DNA from: Melieria omissa
Lineage: Eukaryota; Arthropoda; Insecta; Diptera; Ulidiidae
Reading direction: 5' to 3'
NCBI GenBank assembly: GCA_963971225.1
Contig: OZ020267.1
Coordinates: forward strand, 29,768,298 to 29,832,297
DNA length: 64,000 nt
Shown here: positions 12,911-26,356 of the stretch, piece after piece
Layout: the number at the start of each line of letters is the position of its first letter
Numbering within the stretch: the first letter of the stretch is position 1
Notes under the pieces: generated by a model
Told to the model about the DNA's origin: nothing
The model's database searches: none
What the model saw: the letters and a program-made list of their open reading frames with translations, nothing else
Translations under genes and position numbers: made by a program

Positions 12911-15390
12911 TTAGTCATTCACTTCTCTGAAACTATTCACAAACGTGCCGCACAGAAATTCAATTACATTATATGTAGTGAAATTTTTTTCCCAAAAAAA
13001 CATATCACATCAAACTTATTTTGTAGCACTTAGAATTTCGTACAACAAAATATTAAAACATTCCAAACATTAAATGTCGCTCATACGCTCCGTGCTCCCA
13101 CTTTATGACTACAACTAGCCGCACCCGATTCTTTGCATGTTGCGTATGAATGACATCAAAAATTTTGCCGAGTGAAAGAATAAAAAAATGGCAAAATGAA
13201 ATACGCAACGCATAGAAAAATTTCCAACACGTCTCGACAGTAATTCCTGCTAAATGCTCTCAAAGTACCAATTTTATTTAAATGAGCTTCTGCTTCAATT
13301 CCAAATAGTTTTGCGCTCATTTCGGTCGCCAAGGACACTGAGGCTGACGCTGGCGTTGGCTTTTCATTTGTACTTTAAGCAAACGCATACAAACAAACAT
13401 GGCTTTATGTGTTTGTATATATTTACTTGCTGTTTTTTATAGCCTTCAATGTTCTGTTGCTGCTGCTTCTTCGTTGTTCGTCGTTTTGTGTTTGTGTTTT
13501 TGGGCTTGTTGGAGGCAACTGTTGGCGCTACTAAATAAAATATTTTTAGCTGACATACGAAACGTTGCTAACAACTGCCAAAGTGCGTACAAACACACAC
13601 ACATAGATAGGCAGACACACAGCCAAGCATCTTGTGCGTTTCATAAAATTTAATTCTTGCTATTTTTGCGGCAAAGTAATTTTTTCTTGTACTCTACACT
13701 GCTGAAAATTTATCAAAGCGTTTACATCATCACACAGCCGCCAGCAGCCGGCAACAATAACTACTCGCTGGGGGGTGGCAGTCAACGAGAGTGTTGTGTT
13801 CGTGTGCGGGTGTGCGTGCGCCAGAGAGAGAGAGAGAGAGCGCGCGCGGCCAAGTACTGTGAATTGTGCTGGCAGCTTACAGCCAACCTACACTGGCTTA
13901 CATGGCAAGAGCACCAACAGCAACAACAACAACAACAACAATTTTATAATAGAAAACACACCAATAAGCGAGGGGCGGCAGTGAGTCAAAGTTGCTGTCT
14001 ATACGGTTACAGTTAGACAGTTACTGTTGTTGGTACACACAAACACACACACACATACCGAGTCTCGACTGCTGCATATGCATGTAAACTAGAAAAATTA
14101 AATTTGTCTCTTGACTGACAAATGTCCCCCGAGAGGCCAAGACCATAAAAAGACTCGACGATACGAAAATGTCAAATTTTATCTCGACTGCTACTGAGGG
14201 GCGCGGCAGAGCAGAAGGGCACAATGCGCCAGTGGCAGTGGCAGTAGCGTCACTCAAGCCGACTGCTCGGGTGACGCTAAACGGGTAGTTGCACAGTGGC
14301 CGAGAAGGTGCGGGAAGGTAGCAGGGATCCTGACTGTGTTCGCGCTGCTTTAAAGCTGCGTAAATGCGTACTGACTGTGTCCTTTAGTTGGAAGGGAATT
14401 TGACGGTTTTTACTCAAGAACATTTGACTAATTGGCAAGAAGTTTGCTGAACTCAAAATGTTGCAACTGCAAAAGTAAACGAGATAAGTATCAACCGTCT
14501 GAGTCTGTCATAGTTGACATGATTCAAAGAAGGGTAAAAAAAATTAAGACATGCTTATTAATCTGTTAATAAAGCAACATTAAGAGAAAAAATTAGAGAT
14601 CAAAACTTTGCGCTAAAAGGGATACAGGGTTGCATTGCTGCAGCGCATGTGGAACAAAAAATTTAAAAATTAAAGTAAAGCATTTTATTTATTACTTCTG
14701 AGTTGGTAAGAGGCGTGCGAAGTATTTTAATAATATCTAAGGACCAATCGGCTCTTAGGGCTCTAAAAAAGTACATTTTTAATAACATCAAGGAACTTTT
14801 GTGGCTCTAGGAACATTTTGATACTATAAAGGTACCCAATGAGTACCATGAATGTTGTCCTGACGGGTCACAGTGTACCCACACAGGAAGGTTGTGTTTG
14901 CTTTTTATTGACTTCTGTTCAAAGTTGTATGGATTAGAAAGAGAAATCGAATGCATTTCACCTTCTATGCACTTGTCCGTATTATCTAAAAGAAGAAGGT
15001 TATTACTTAGACAACTTTTTCTTCGACAATTTAAGGAATCTGGCCGATAGAATCATTCACAGTCTACAAGAAGTCGTAAGGAGATCAAACTGGTGCAATG
15101 AGTGAGCGAACTTCAGCTCGATTGATTGTGGTATCACAATAGGTCTGCATGACCCAAGTGAACACAACTTTGGGGCAGATACTCTTGCCTATTTAAATTT
15201 GGTTAGATTAGATTAGGCTGGCTGACCCCAGAGAGATCTCACATAGACCAAATAAGTGGTCCATAGTGTCAAACCGTCAAACCATCAAACACCTAGAAAC
15301 TATTTTTATTTTTCTTAATTCTTACTTTTGTACAATGTTCATTCAAAATGTGTTCAACTTAGTCTATTCGAATTTTTATTGTATTCATTA
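12911..15390. other. Non-coding spacer with microsatellites
   Basis: No gene is supported. Visible features are a copy of the CTCATACGCTCCGTGC word near 13,082, a GA run with a GCGCGCG tail near 13,822-13,845, a CAA run near 13,918-13,940 and a CA run near 14,040. A stretch near 15,200-15,260 (TTAGATTAGATTAGGCTGG followed by ACCCCAGAGAGATCTC) resembles the 3' end of a fly LINE, but too little is present to classify it. Confidence 0.45.
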
Positions 15391-15396
15391 AAAAAA

Positions 15397-15900
15397 AACT
15401 AAAATAAAATAAAATAAAATAAAATAAAAGAAAATAAAATAAAATAAAACAAAATAAAATAAAATAAAATAAAATAAAATAAAATAAAATAAAATAAAAT
15501 AAAATAAAATAAAATAAAATAAAATAAAATAAAATAAAATAAAATAAAATAAAATAAAATAAAATAAAATAAAATAAAACAAAATAAAATAAAATAAAAT
15601 AAAATAAAATAAAATAAAATAAAATAAAGAAAATAATATAAAATAAAATAAAATAAAATAAAATAAAATAAAATAAAATAAAATAAAATAAAATAAAACA
15701 AAATAAAATAAAATAAAATAAAATAAAATAAAATAAAATAAAATAAAATAAAATAAAATAAAATAAAATAAAATAAAATAAAATAAAATAAAATAAAATA
15801 AAATAAAATAAAATAAAATAAAATAAAATAAAATAAAATAAAAATGAAATGCAATAAAATGAAATGAAATAAAATGAAATGAAATAAAATAAAATAAGGA
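15397..15900. repeat. Pentanucleotide array (AAAAT)n
   Basis: About 90 copies of AAAAT run through 15,397-15,845, with rare AAAAC, AAAAG or ATAAT variants, and end in a short AAATG-type degenerate edge. The long minus-strand open frame of Phe-Ile-Leu-Tyr over this tract is an artefact of a stop-free repeat frame and is not a gene. Confidence 0.97.
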
Positions 15901-15959
15901 AATAAAATTGTTAAGCGAATCTGCTTAGACGAAGACAGCTGATCCGTCCCACCTAGAAA

Positions 15960-16345
15960 ATTAAAAAAAAAGTGAGTTGATTAGGAGCGCAAACAATCCT
16001 TATTCAGAAAAAGGGAATTAGTGAAATGCGCAAAAAGTCCTCACTTTGAAAAAATGAGTTGAGGAATCGCTCAAAAAATCGTTCCTTGGAAACAGTGCGT
16101 TGGTGAGAAGTGTAAAAATCTTCACTTAAAAAAATTTGGCTGGTAATAGGCGCAAAAAATTTGTTATTCAAAAACAGTCATTGCTGAGAAGCGCAAAAAG
16201 GCTCACTCAGGAAAACTAGTTGGTGGGAAAAAGCCAAACAGTTTTACTCCTAAAAATTTAGTTGGCTAGAACCGCAAAAAAAATATTCACTTAGAAACAG
16301 TGGGTTGGAGAATAGCAACAAATCATCATTTACAAATAATAAATT
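15960..16345. repeat. Degenerate minisatellite, period about 42 bp
   Basis: Units of about 40-45 bp share a core of the form GAGCGCAAAAA...TCACTTAGAAA.AGTGAGTTGGT. The GCGCAAA word or a variant recurs near 15,989, 16,029, 16,070, 16,152, 16,191, 16,232 and 16,273. About nine units are visible and all have diverged, so the array is old. Confidence 0.8.
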
Positions 16346-19300
16346 GGCTAGAAATGCAGCCAGAGATCAGCCTGCGGTGCTGAAAGGATTAAAATGTATC
16401 TCATTTCTAAAGATAATAGGATTTTCTATTTAAAATCCTGGACTTTGATCGCAGATTAAATATATTTTTTTCACTCTGCATGAGTGAGTGCTTGAGTTCT
16501 CAAATGCCAAAAAAATGCCTTCATATCTGTAAATTGAATATATTTTTTTGTTCAAAATCTCTGATTTTTTCATAGAACATACTTTTCTGTAAGTAGTGAC
16601 ACACCCTGTACGTATGAGAATTTGCCCGAATGCAGCCATAACTCAGCTTCTACAGCTTCTCAGCTTAGCACATTGAAGCGCACCTTCTGCCAGTTTGCTG
16701 GTCAGTTTAGTGCATTAGGTGGAACAATGCTTTAAATTGTTGTTGCACTGTATTGAAACACTCCATGCTAACACAGACTCGGTGTGGTTTGCTTGGAGTT
16801 GTGGCAAATACAAAGCTGCTTTAATGTTCCTCTAAGTGCAATTTTGTGGTCAATGATGAGCGATCATTTTCACTTGAACTGATAGCACACTTGACAAGGG
16901 ATTTAAGTGCAAATACACTGAGCGGAGATGTTAAATCAGTTTTTTTAGTTTTTAAAAAAATTAATGAAATTTTTAAAAAGTTTCTTTTGCAGCGCTAAAA
17001 ACGCTGCAGACTGAAATGTATTCCATGTCTAACAATATGGCGAACTATGTATGTAAATCTTTTGCTAAAAGATTGTCAAAGATGCCAACTACGAGTAACT
17101 CTACAGAAAGAAAATAAAAAAGTGGAAGAAAAAACGCTTCACTAAAGTTGAAAGCATTTCTTCGTAGAGCCAAAGCTGATGCGACTTGTAGATGCGCTGC
17201 CATATTCTCAAAGGACATTTTGCTTGCAAACGAAAAGGAATGAAATGATTTTGCTTAAATTAATTTGATTTTTTCTACAGTTATTTTTCTGTTTTTTCTA
17301 TCAAATAGTGAAAAACTTTAAGTGGGAAAATAGCTAAGGGAATGGCATATAAAATCCATTATCTGGCTTTGAGTGCAGACTCAAGGGGAAATTTAAGGAA
17401 TTTTACAATATTGAAGTAAAGAAAGACAGCTTTTTGAATTGAAATAAAAAAATAAGCTTTATTTCAAATAATAAAGTAGGAGTAGCAGTTTTTGTTGTCT
17501 TAATTGTAATCGTAATTTTGTTTTTTTTTTTAAGAGTTTAAGCCAAAAGCAAAAGAAAACTTTTATAAATATGAAATTTTTTTGCGCCATAAAGAAACCA
17601 AAAATCATACAACAGCAGTTATTAAAAAAAGATAAATTTTCCACAAAAGGAAACATCTATAAAAATTCAAAAATTGTTGAATTTTTAGAGAATCTAAAAA
17701 AGTATATCACACACAAACACACATCTGTATAGAGACGCAAATCTATTCGCCAGCACCCACACACATTGACCAATATCTGAAATTGCAATTTGCCATGGCT
17801 CACAGTGCTGCGAACTGATTTGCCGCAGATAGCAGCTAAATGAAAAGCTGCAGCCACAGCGCACTCAACCCCAAACATGTGCACACCAATATGTACATAC
17901 ATACATACATATATAGTACATAAATACAGCAATACACACAGCCAATTGCACCAAATGTGCGGCCAGCATTAGAAAGCATTGACACACAAAAATTTGAAAA
18001 ATGGCAAAAAGCGAATAAGGTGAAAAATAAAAAAGCTAACAAAAAATAGAATTCACCAAATGTAAAAATATACATACACACACGCACACAATTGCACACA
18101 CAAAAACACAAATCGAAATTAAATGACCGCACCAGCAGCGATGCGGTGGACATCAGAAACTACAAAATAAAAGCATAAAAATGAAAAATACGAAAAAGTA
18201 AAAGAAAATGTTTTGCATAAAGTTGAATAGAGGCAAAAACGTAAACAAATTTTTCTAAAAAGAAAAAAATATGAACAAAAATCGAAATATAGCATAATGG
18301 CAGCGGCGCGCACAAAAAACGAAAGCGAAAGCCAACCGCTGCCTATTCAAGTCAGTTCTGGGGCAAAGCGACGTGCAGGGGGGGGTCAAAATAGCAGCGC
18401 TATTTATTTGCCAGCAAAAGCCCTTTTCAACATTTCATTCATGCAATCGAAACGGCAGTCAGTCGGCACGTCATTCAGTCAGTTCGCTCATTCATTCATT
18501 CAGGCCGTTTCGGGCAGCTCGAGCGCAAACGCTGTGTGAATGCAACTGGACGTTTGAGCCGCAAGAAAACCGAAAAAATCCAACAACAACAACAACATTT
18601 TATACACACCACAGAGCGACCTAAAAGTCTGAAAACCTATTTCTGTGCATTTATTGTGGAATTTTTGTGCATATTTTTGCTGTGCTCGGCCGCATTGCTT
18701 TGTTGCTTTGCTCAATGCTGACTGGTTGTGTGTAGATACAAGTGGGTGTTTAGAAACATGTTGCTGGGGGCACAAATTGCGCACATGTTGCAAATAATGA
18801 TTTGACCATATTTATTATAGGTTTTTACTATTTTATAGGTTTTTATTTATAGGTTTTTACTATTTCTTTGAGAAGAAATTGTCTATTTGGTTGAGAGGAA
18901 CTGAACACAGAATGTACAATTTTGTCGTTAGGAACTTAACGACATAGAGTTCGAAATGCTAATAAAATTGAGACAAAACTACTAAGCAGACTTGTTCCAA
19001 AATGTTAAAAAATATGTTTTTATCAGTGTTTTGGGAGATACAAAAATTGTGTGTAAAAATGGTGGCAAATATAGTTTCAAATGGCATTGGGCTCAAAATT
19101 TGTGTACAGAAGTCCTCCAAAAAGGAAATCAAGTATACGCCACTAGTTGTTATCATTGTTCAAATTGATTTCAAAGAGTTTTATGTATGTTTTCCACATA
19201 TTTTTCTGCTTACTGAGTCCCAGGAGCTAAAGCAAATACGAATTTTTGTAACATACATCATATACAAAAATTCCTAAAAACCAAATTCGAAATTATAAAA

Positions 19301-22300
19301 CTAGCAAATATGCTTCCCCAAATACAACAACTATGCAATTTTTGCATGCCTAGTATTTATAAAAATACATAAATCCTAAAAACAAAATTTTTAATTTCTC
19401 ACCCAATCCTTTCGTACTTTGTCACATTTTCAAATCACAAAAGTCTTTTCGAACTTTGTCCCATTTTCAAGCACACAACTTACGCTTTTGACTCAACGCA
19501 TTATACAAGTGTACGTGGTATTATTTTCCAGGCGGCCTGCCAACATTTACAGTGTCCCCAACTATGCGCCTAAAAGCCTACTTTCTCCTACGCGCCGCAG
19601 CCTTTTAGTGTGTCGTCAGCTTTTGCCAGTGCTTTGTTGTATTCAAAATAGCAAAACAAAAAACAAAAAACTTAGCAACAACAACTGCCAACACATTTGC
19701 ACCGATAAACGTAACCATTTTCAGGCACTCACTCCTCTTTTGACCCCGCACTCCGCTTTCTCCTTGAACAATTTATAACTTCCAACACTTTACCACTCAA
19801 TTTCACTGTTTCAGTTTTTTTGTGGCAGCATTTTTGCTGTCATTGCCTACCTACATGTATTGTTGTTGTTGTTACTTCTATTTGTTGTTGTTGTTACTTC
19901 TATTTGTTGTTGTTGTTGCTGCTATTCGCTAGAAACTAATGCTATTGCCCTTTAACTAAACGTACGCAATTTCCATTTTCGTACTTTTTGTGGTCGTGTT
20001 GCCGTAGCACTGCACCCCTTTCTCTGCCCCTTTCCATTCCCCACAACCCTATCAACCAGCATTTTGTAGGTGGCGTAGGTTGTCTGCGAACGTTTGTGTG
20101 TGTGTATGTGTTGGCACGTGCGTGTGTGTTGAAATGTCGTCTCTAATTTACAGCACAACATGTTCGTTTGTTCGCCTGGGGACTTCTTTAATGCATTTTT
20201 TGCTGGCCCTTCGTTCTTCTGTTCGCTTCGCCTTTGGCCTGTTTTGTTTTCGACTGTGTTGGTGAATTTGTTTTCGAAAATACCCTCACAGGATATGGTG
20301 TTAAGCCGTCGACCTTATGTACGCTGTCGGTTCGGTTGGCCACCCCGAATTATTTTACCCATTTGTTTACTCTGCAAAATGTAGTTTTATGTCAATGTCT
20401 ACAATAACAGCAACAACAGCAACTGGGGAAAAACTAGAGAAAGAAAGCCATTATGGTAGAGCAACATCTGGTGTCACTATTTGGGTGTTGCAAAATGTGT
20501 TGAGTGATTTTTAAAGAATTCAAGGGTTAAGTGTTGTTGGTTAATCACAAAAACAAAAACGCTTGAGGTCTTTAAAATTGCTACTATTTATTAAAGGAAA
20601 ACATTTGTGTGTGAAAAACTTTAGTAGACTTTGATGTAAAGTGTCAGTAAGCGGAATTTAATAAAAAATTACCTTCTCTTTTGATATCCTTTATTGATAG
20701 TTCTGATGTTAAAAAATCAGGGATCCTAAAAATTATAAAAACAATAATAAAAAAATTCGAATAAATATAATTATAAAAATAATAGTAAAATTAATAATAA
20801 ATATAAAAATCAAAATATAAAACTTATTTTTAAATTTTTACCGAATACAAATTACACTGCACAACACAAAAAAACTAACAAGGTTCTGACAACGGATTCT
20901 GGTAGAGGCTGTCAAAAAATATATACGTGTTTTGGTGTTTTGAAAGTTTACGTCTGAAGTTTTTTTTGGGGGTGGTCAAAGTTTTCCCCTTTTCGCGCAT
21001 TCTTATGGTGAATCGGCATACGAAAACATGTAACTTCACATTTTTGGTACATGATGTGTTCAGCAATTTGATGTAAAATACTACGAAGAACACTTTCGTG
21101 GAACATTTTAACCCTGTAGCTCCTATTTATATGGGTCATTTCGACCCTTTTTTTCTAAGATGCCAAAAATGTCCTGTAAAACAGGACTTTTTAAGGACAA
21201 AATGTACCACGAAAATATTTGCCATAAAATTCTACTATAGGTGTCTGAATACATCAAAGCTCAAAAATAAACTTGAGTGCCAGAATTAAGACAAAACTGA
21301 AAGTGTGTTTAAGTGTTTATTTCGTACTTAATCCAAATTGGTACTGGAGATTACTGAGGCTCAAAGCAAGATTCTATTCTCTATTGGGCAACCGATCTGT
21401 GTGGCGCTTATTGCACTCCTTAATGGTTCGCGAGACTACCTTTTGTTAGACCAGCAGGTTTGTTCAATGTTGATTCTTCATATCAAAGTCATCTACCAAA
21501 CAGCTATCGAATCTGTACTTGAAAATGTGGCCGAACATGAACCAAAAGAGGACTCTGTGTCTTCAGCGTTATACACTTGCAGAAGTTTTAACGGGGCACT
21601 GTTCCATCGATCTGTTTACGGGTCAGTTCTGTTTCATAAGGACCACTGTCGCAGCAAAGATGAGAAGGAAGTAAAGTCTATGCAGCAAATCGTGTGTGAA
21701 TGTTCGGCACTTCAAATCATACCACTGGTGTGTCATACCACTAGTTTTAGTTTTAGGTAATTTGAAGTTTGAAAATTCGAGTATTAATAGGTGGGTCACT
21801 GAGGGTTGTTGACATATGCATGAAAAGTTCATATTGGCTTAAGCCAACTACAGAATACAGTATTAGTGGAGAGCTCTGCCACACTTTCTATGGGGTATCA
21901 CAATGGCCCATCGAGGACTCGGAGTGTACTAGTCGTGACAACAACAATCTGACTAACTTAGCTAACCTAGCCAGTGGGCGTGTTTTGGGGTATTTAGACT
22001 TCTCCTAAATATCTGCATATTGCAAACATTTTGGGTGACACATAAGTATTCATCTACTAATGGGCTCAAAAGTTGTATACGGAACCCGCTAAAAAAAATC
22101 CTGTTTATGTCACTGAACCCAATGTAACTGGCGCCTTGACACTTGCAAGGCTCTGATTACACTTTGTTTTTGTATTTCAACATTTTTTAGTCGCAGTGTT
22201 CAAGAACTCATTTTATACGAATATATAGTTGAGACGTGTTTCAAGTAACTAGATAATTGTAGACATTTAAGGACGCAGGAAAAGGGGCTTATGGAGCATT

Positions 22301-22525
22301 CACATCCCTCAGATATCTGTTTGTTACAAAAATTAAAGCTAGAAAATATAGTTTTAAATGGTTTTGGGCTCAAAAGTCGTTTGAAAACCATACCAAATAT
22401 ACCAAATTGAACCTTTCAACCTCAAAGTTGCCTGAGAGCAACTTCACCTATTTGTCATCTTATAGCGAAAGCTACGATTGATTTATGGGTTTAATTTAAG
22501 TAGGTAACAACAAATTTATATTTTT
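16346..22525. other. Non-coding spacer
   Basis: No coding region is supported. The interval includes an inverted CA/GT-rich patch (17,700-18,110), a GC-richer segment around 18,300-18,560 with several TCAGTC words, TTG runs near 19,858-19,920, and a block (about 19,040-19,110) that shares an AAATATAGTTT...TTGGGCTCAAAA motif with about 22,340-22,380. The 18.3-18.56 kb segment could be a promoter or 5' UTR, but nothing in the sequence proves this. Confidence 0.4.
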
Positions 22526-22529
22526 AGAA

Positions 22530-22815
22530 GTGAATTCAAGGCAAATTACAAACATTTTACTGTTATTCCCAAAATAATTTTTAATAATTTGCTGCGATAT
22601 CAGGGCAAGTTTGTGTTCTAATTGAAGTCTACGAATTGGGCGCGTTTGATCGAAACCTTGTTTTTTTGATAATGGTTAAATAAAATCAAGAAGTGGTAAT
22701 TTTGTATTTTTCCATAAATATTACATAATTTTTCTGTAATTAAAGAATATTGATACCAAATTTATATAACCCGTTTTAAGCTAAAATTGTTCAAAATTAA
22801 ACTAGCTCCAGAACT
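22530..22815. repeat. Dispersed repeat, copy 1 (shared with 28.66-29.13 kb)
   Basis: The block from a TTCAAGGCAAATTACAAA word to an ACCCGTTTTAAGC word recurs at 28,660-28,850 (partial) and 28,865-29,125. The copies share an ordered chain of landmarks: GCAGCGATAT, AAGTTTGTGTT, GGCGCGTTTGA, AATAAAATCAA, TAATTTTGTATTTTTCC and AGAATATTGATAC. No ORF or terminal inverted repeat is apparent, so this is an unclassified interspersed repeat or MITE. Confidence 0.85.
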
Positions 22816-22984
22816 CTAACAAAGGGACATGGCGACTTCAAATGTCGTGTGCACACTTCTTAGGTAAATGTTTCATGATTTTAATACCAAAAAGAAGTAC
22901 TGAGACACAATGCAAAATGTGGGTCGAAAAAGCTAAAAACATTTGGTAATTAAAAGTAAGAATATCGGATTATAGTCGTAAACA

Positions 22985-23175
22985 CAATTCATACTTCTAT
23001 TTGATTATTAAATATTAATTGAAATTAAATTAAAATTTACATAAAATTACATAAATAAAAGAAGCCTTATTAACTTTTTATTGACGATTCATACTTCTAT
23101 TTAATTATTAAATTTTAATTGAAGTTTAATTAATGTTGACATCAAATAACATAACTAAAAGAAGCCTTTAGAAAT
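22985..23175. repeat. Local tandem duplication of about 98 bp
   Basis: A block from GATTCATACTTCTATTT (or ATTCATACTTCTATTT) through an ATAACATAACTAAAAGAAGCC-like end is present at about 22,990-23,068 and again at about 23,090-23,172. Several substitutions and small indels separate the copies. Confidence 0.8.
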
Positions 23176-25450
23176 TGAAAGCGCTGTCATTCATGTCCAC
23201 GAAACAATAGCAGAACGTAGCACCAGGAGCCTTTGAAGATCACAACACCACTTACATTCTATTAACTACAAACTTATAAGATTTCCAATCCCATCAAGTG
23301 CTACAAATTGTTAACTAAGTAGCGACAACAAATTTTTTGCAATAACTTAGTAGCTATCTTTCAATAGAGCGTAAGTTATGTATTTTCCCAAAGCAAGGTG
23401 TGTCTTCTTGATGAAAAGGATTTTGAGCAACTTTGCGAAAGGATTTTTCGAGCATTAAGTCGTGCACACAGTGACTTTGAATATGGCTACTGATGCTGTC
23501 TAAGTATTTAAAGTCAGCTCACAGAAAACTGAGCAAATATGCGACACAATAGTGGGCTTTAAAAATAATGCAACAACAATAACAACAACAACAATGACGA
23601 CGAGTAGGGCAAATAGTAAAAGCAAATATAACACAAATGGCAAAGCAACGCACACACATTCCAAAGCAGCAGCGGCAACGATAACAACAACAACATCCAT
23701 CGAAAGCAAAATCAGCAAAAACTAAAACGAAACCCTTTTTAATGGTTACTGAATCTCATTAGAATTTAGATGAGCCTTAATGAGTCATTGTTTTACACGT
23801 TGCCAGTAGCTGACAGACAGACAGACAGCGCTGAGCAACACAACACAACACAACACAACACAGCGCCGAGCACCAAGACAGCAACAGACACGGCCACAGT
23901 AGCTGTAGATAGTAGCAACAACAACAACAACAACAACAGCAGTTATAATCGAAAAAGCAAAAACAACTAAATTGCTAGCACCACTAGTGTCGGCTGGCAA
24001 GGAGACAGACGGAATGGTGGGGTGAGTGGCCCCGTTCGAGGGTTGAAGACGAAAAGTGGAACAACACTATCCGGCCGACTTGATAGCAGTGACAACCACA
24101 GCGACAACAATAATACCAACAACAATGACAATAACAACAACAACAATGATTATAACGACGAGTTGGCGTCGACAGACGACAACTTAAAGTTTGGCTTATA
24201 GTGACAGAGTGCCAGAAAGGGTGAGGTTTGGGCGGAAGGACAATGGAATGTGGTGGAGGGCAGTGAGTAGTAATATTCCATTTGACAGCACACAGGCACA
24301 GGTAGAAATTTCGAGCCGTCGGCATTGGCAACAGAAGCTAACGAATGCCTGACGCAGCAGCAGCAGCGGCGAAAAGCAGTGGAATGGGCCAGCAAAGGGG
24401 CTGAGAGTAAATTCAAGAGGCAAACAATAAAATTTTCATTTGATCTGCGTGCGCGGGTATTAGATGCGGGCGCCGGGTGACAGACAATGGGCCAACTAAC
24501 AACCAGAGTCACCATCACCTCCTCCACTGTTGCCGTCGCCAACATCAACGGTCATGGTGACACGGCCTGTTGATGTGGTGGTGATGGTGATGGTGGTGGT
24601 GGTGGTGATGATGATGACGACAATGGTGGCTGCTGTTGCCGGGACAACAACAACAACGTCGGCAAACTGCTTTCATGCGGCCGCGTACGTTCGCTTTTCC
24701 CGTGCACACGTCCGTTAAATCTCAAAAGTGTAACACTTTGACTCCCAGCACTTGAGTTGCTACTGTTCTTGTTGTTGTTATTGTTGTTGCGTTTGTGCTT
24801 TTTGCCCCTTGTTTGCTTTTGTGTTGATGGGGATTTTAGTCTGTCATTGTTGTTGTTGTTATTATTAGTGTGCGCGCTCTGTGCTTTGGCTGAGTTGACA
24901 ATGCGAATGAATTTAAGGCTCAGGTAATCAACATTAGCATCAGCAATGGCAACAACAAAAACAGAACACACATACACATAGCAACAGCCATCACTGCTGC
25001 TACGTCAGCGACCGCTTCAATGCGTCTCGTAACGACCTTTTCTTGTCTTTTATGTCATTTTAAAAATACCAAACGCAAGGCCGGAAGTTGCTGCTATTAG
25101 CTCCCACCGTTTCATTCGACTCGCACTCTTTCAAGCCACACATATACACATTTATGTGATAAAGTGTTTGTGTATGTGTGTGGCAGTTAGCAGTGTGTTT
25201 GCGGCATAAAATTGCGCAACGAATTGAGACAGCAATGCCTGAAGGTGCAATGGAAGTAAAGGTAGTAAAGACTTAGTAATGTAGAAGCAGTAGTTGTTGC
25301 TACTTTGAAGATTTCATTAAAACGCGCAAATACTAACGACTTCAGAGATCCTTTTTGTTTTTGTTATTGTTTATGTTTTTGATGGAAAATTAGTTAAGAA
25401 GGAAAACCCACAATCCCACACATGTACAAATACACAGGTAATCGTATACT
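23176..25450. other. Non-coding spacer, CAA/GTT and GGT-rich
   Basis: Long open frames here are low-complexity: CAA runs near 23,570-23,700 and 23,918-23,940, CAACA repeats near 23,838-23,862, and a GGTGGTGATGAT-rich stretch near 24,575-24,620. They carry no domain. Nothing else is recognised. Confidence 0.45.
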
Positions 25451-25860
25451 TAACCCTTTCGCTACAGCGTTTTATTTTAGAGGTTTTTCTATGAGAGCAG
25501 CCACATCGCTGTGACTGTAATAATTACTTAAACATACAACTTTTTACGCATAACGAAAATTTGAATATTTCTTCATTTACTTCAGCCAAAATTAAAAACA
25601 AAAAAAGGATCTAATTTGAAAGAAAACGTCAAATTGAAAATGTATCTAATTTTTTTCTGCTTCTTCTTCCTTTACTATGTCAAGATGTACCATAAAAAAA
25701 CGTGTATACTTCTCTTCTCTAAACTTAATTATTTAGTTTATTAATTTCGTATTTTTCCTAAAACTTCAAACTATTCTAAGGAACAACAAAAAAATGTATT
25801 TTTGCAGACGTCCACAAAGTAGCATATTGCCATATGGCAACAAAATAGCGAAAAGGTTAA
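25450..25860. mobile_element. Candidate TTAA-flanked MITE (piggyBac-like), 403 bp
   Basis: TTAA at 25,450-25,453 is followed by CCCTTTCGCTA. At the far side, TAGCGAAAAGG precedes TTAA at 25,857-25,860. The 11-bp ends are inverted repeats with a single mismatch, and the TTAA duplication is the signature of piggyBac-superfamily insertion. There is no transposase frame, so this would be a non-autonomous copy. The short TIR keeps confidence moderate. Confidence 0.55.
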
Positions 25861-26355
25861 TTCGTAAGCCAAATCAATGGTTCAGACTATTCATGGTTTT
25901 GTTTTTGTTTTCTCGGAACAGTTGCCAGACTACGCAGTGTTCAGAGGGAATATTCTTTCATTGTATTGTAATTTGAAATTATGGTTTCTTTTAACTTTGA
26001 ACCTGCATGACCTTAATTGAAGTCCAAAGAGATCCTATGAAACCAAAGGGCCAATGTGCTCACTTCTCAGCATATCAGTGAATAATATATCAAACCTAAC
26101 TCGGGTATAAACGAGTCTGATACAAAACAGGTAGTCTGCTGTCTCATCAATAATTCTACAGGATTGTTGGATGTTGATTGTAGTGAAGAGAGAGAACCCA
26201 ACTGTGATATGCTCAGGACGAAGTTTATTGAGGGAATGAACAAATATTTCAATTCAAATTTCAAACATATGATTCCAAGGATCGAACAATTTATACAGTG
26301 AGGATATACACGTAGTGTTTTTGTTTGTTTCAACAAGGACTATGTATGATATCTC
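25861..26355. other. Non-coding spacer
   Basis: No gene, no recognisable repeat. Confidence 0.4.
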
Positions 26356-26356
26356 A

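Noticed and set aside
15388..15854. Long minus-strand open frames rich in Phe, Ile, Leu and Tyr
   Set aside because: They are translations of the (AAAAT)n array, which has no stop in that frame.
18297..18624. Possible first exon with TCAGTC initiator words and an open frame
   Set aside because: No TATA/DPE pairing, no conserved peptide and no splice-linked downstream exon; kept only as a note.
21105..21175. TTAACCCTGTAGCTCC and GGGTCATTTCGACCC, suggestive of a piggyBac end
   Set aside because: No matching inverted end next to TTAA was found within several kilobases on either side.
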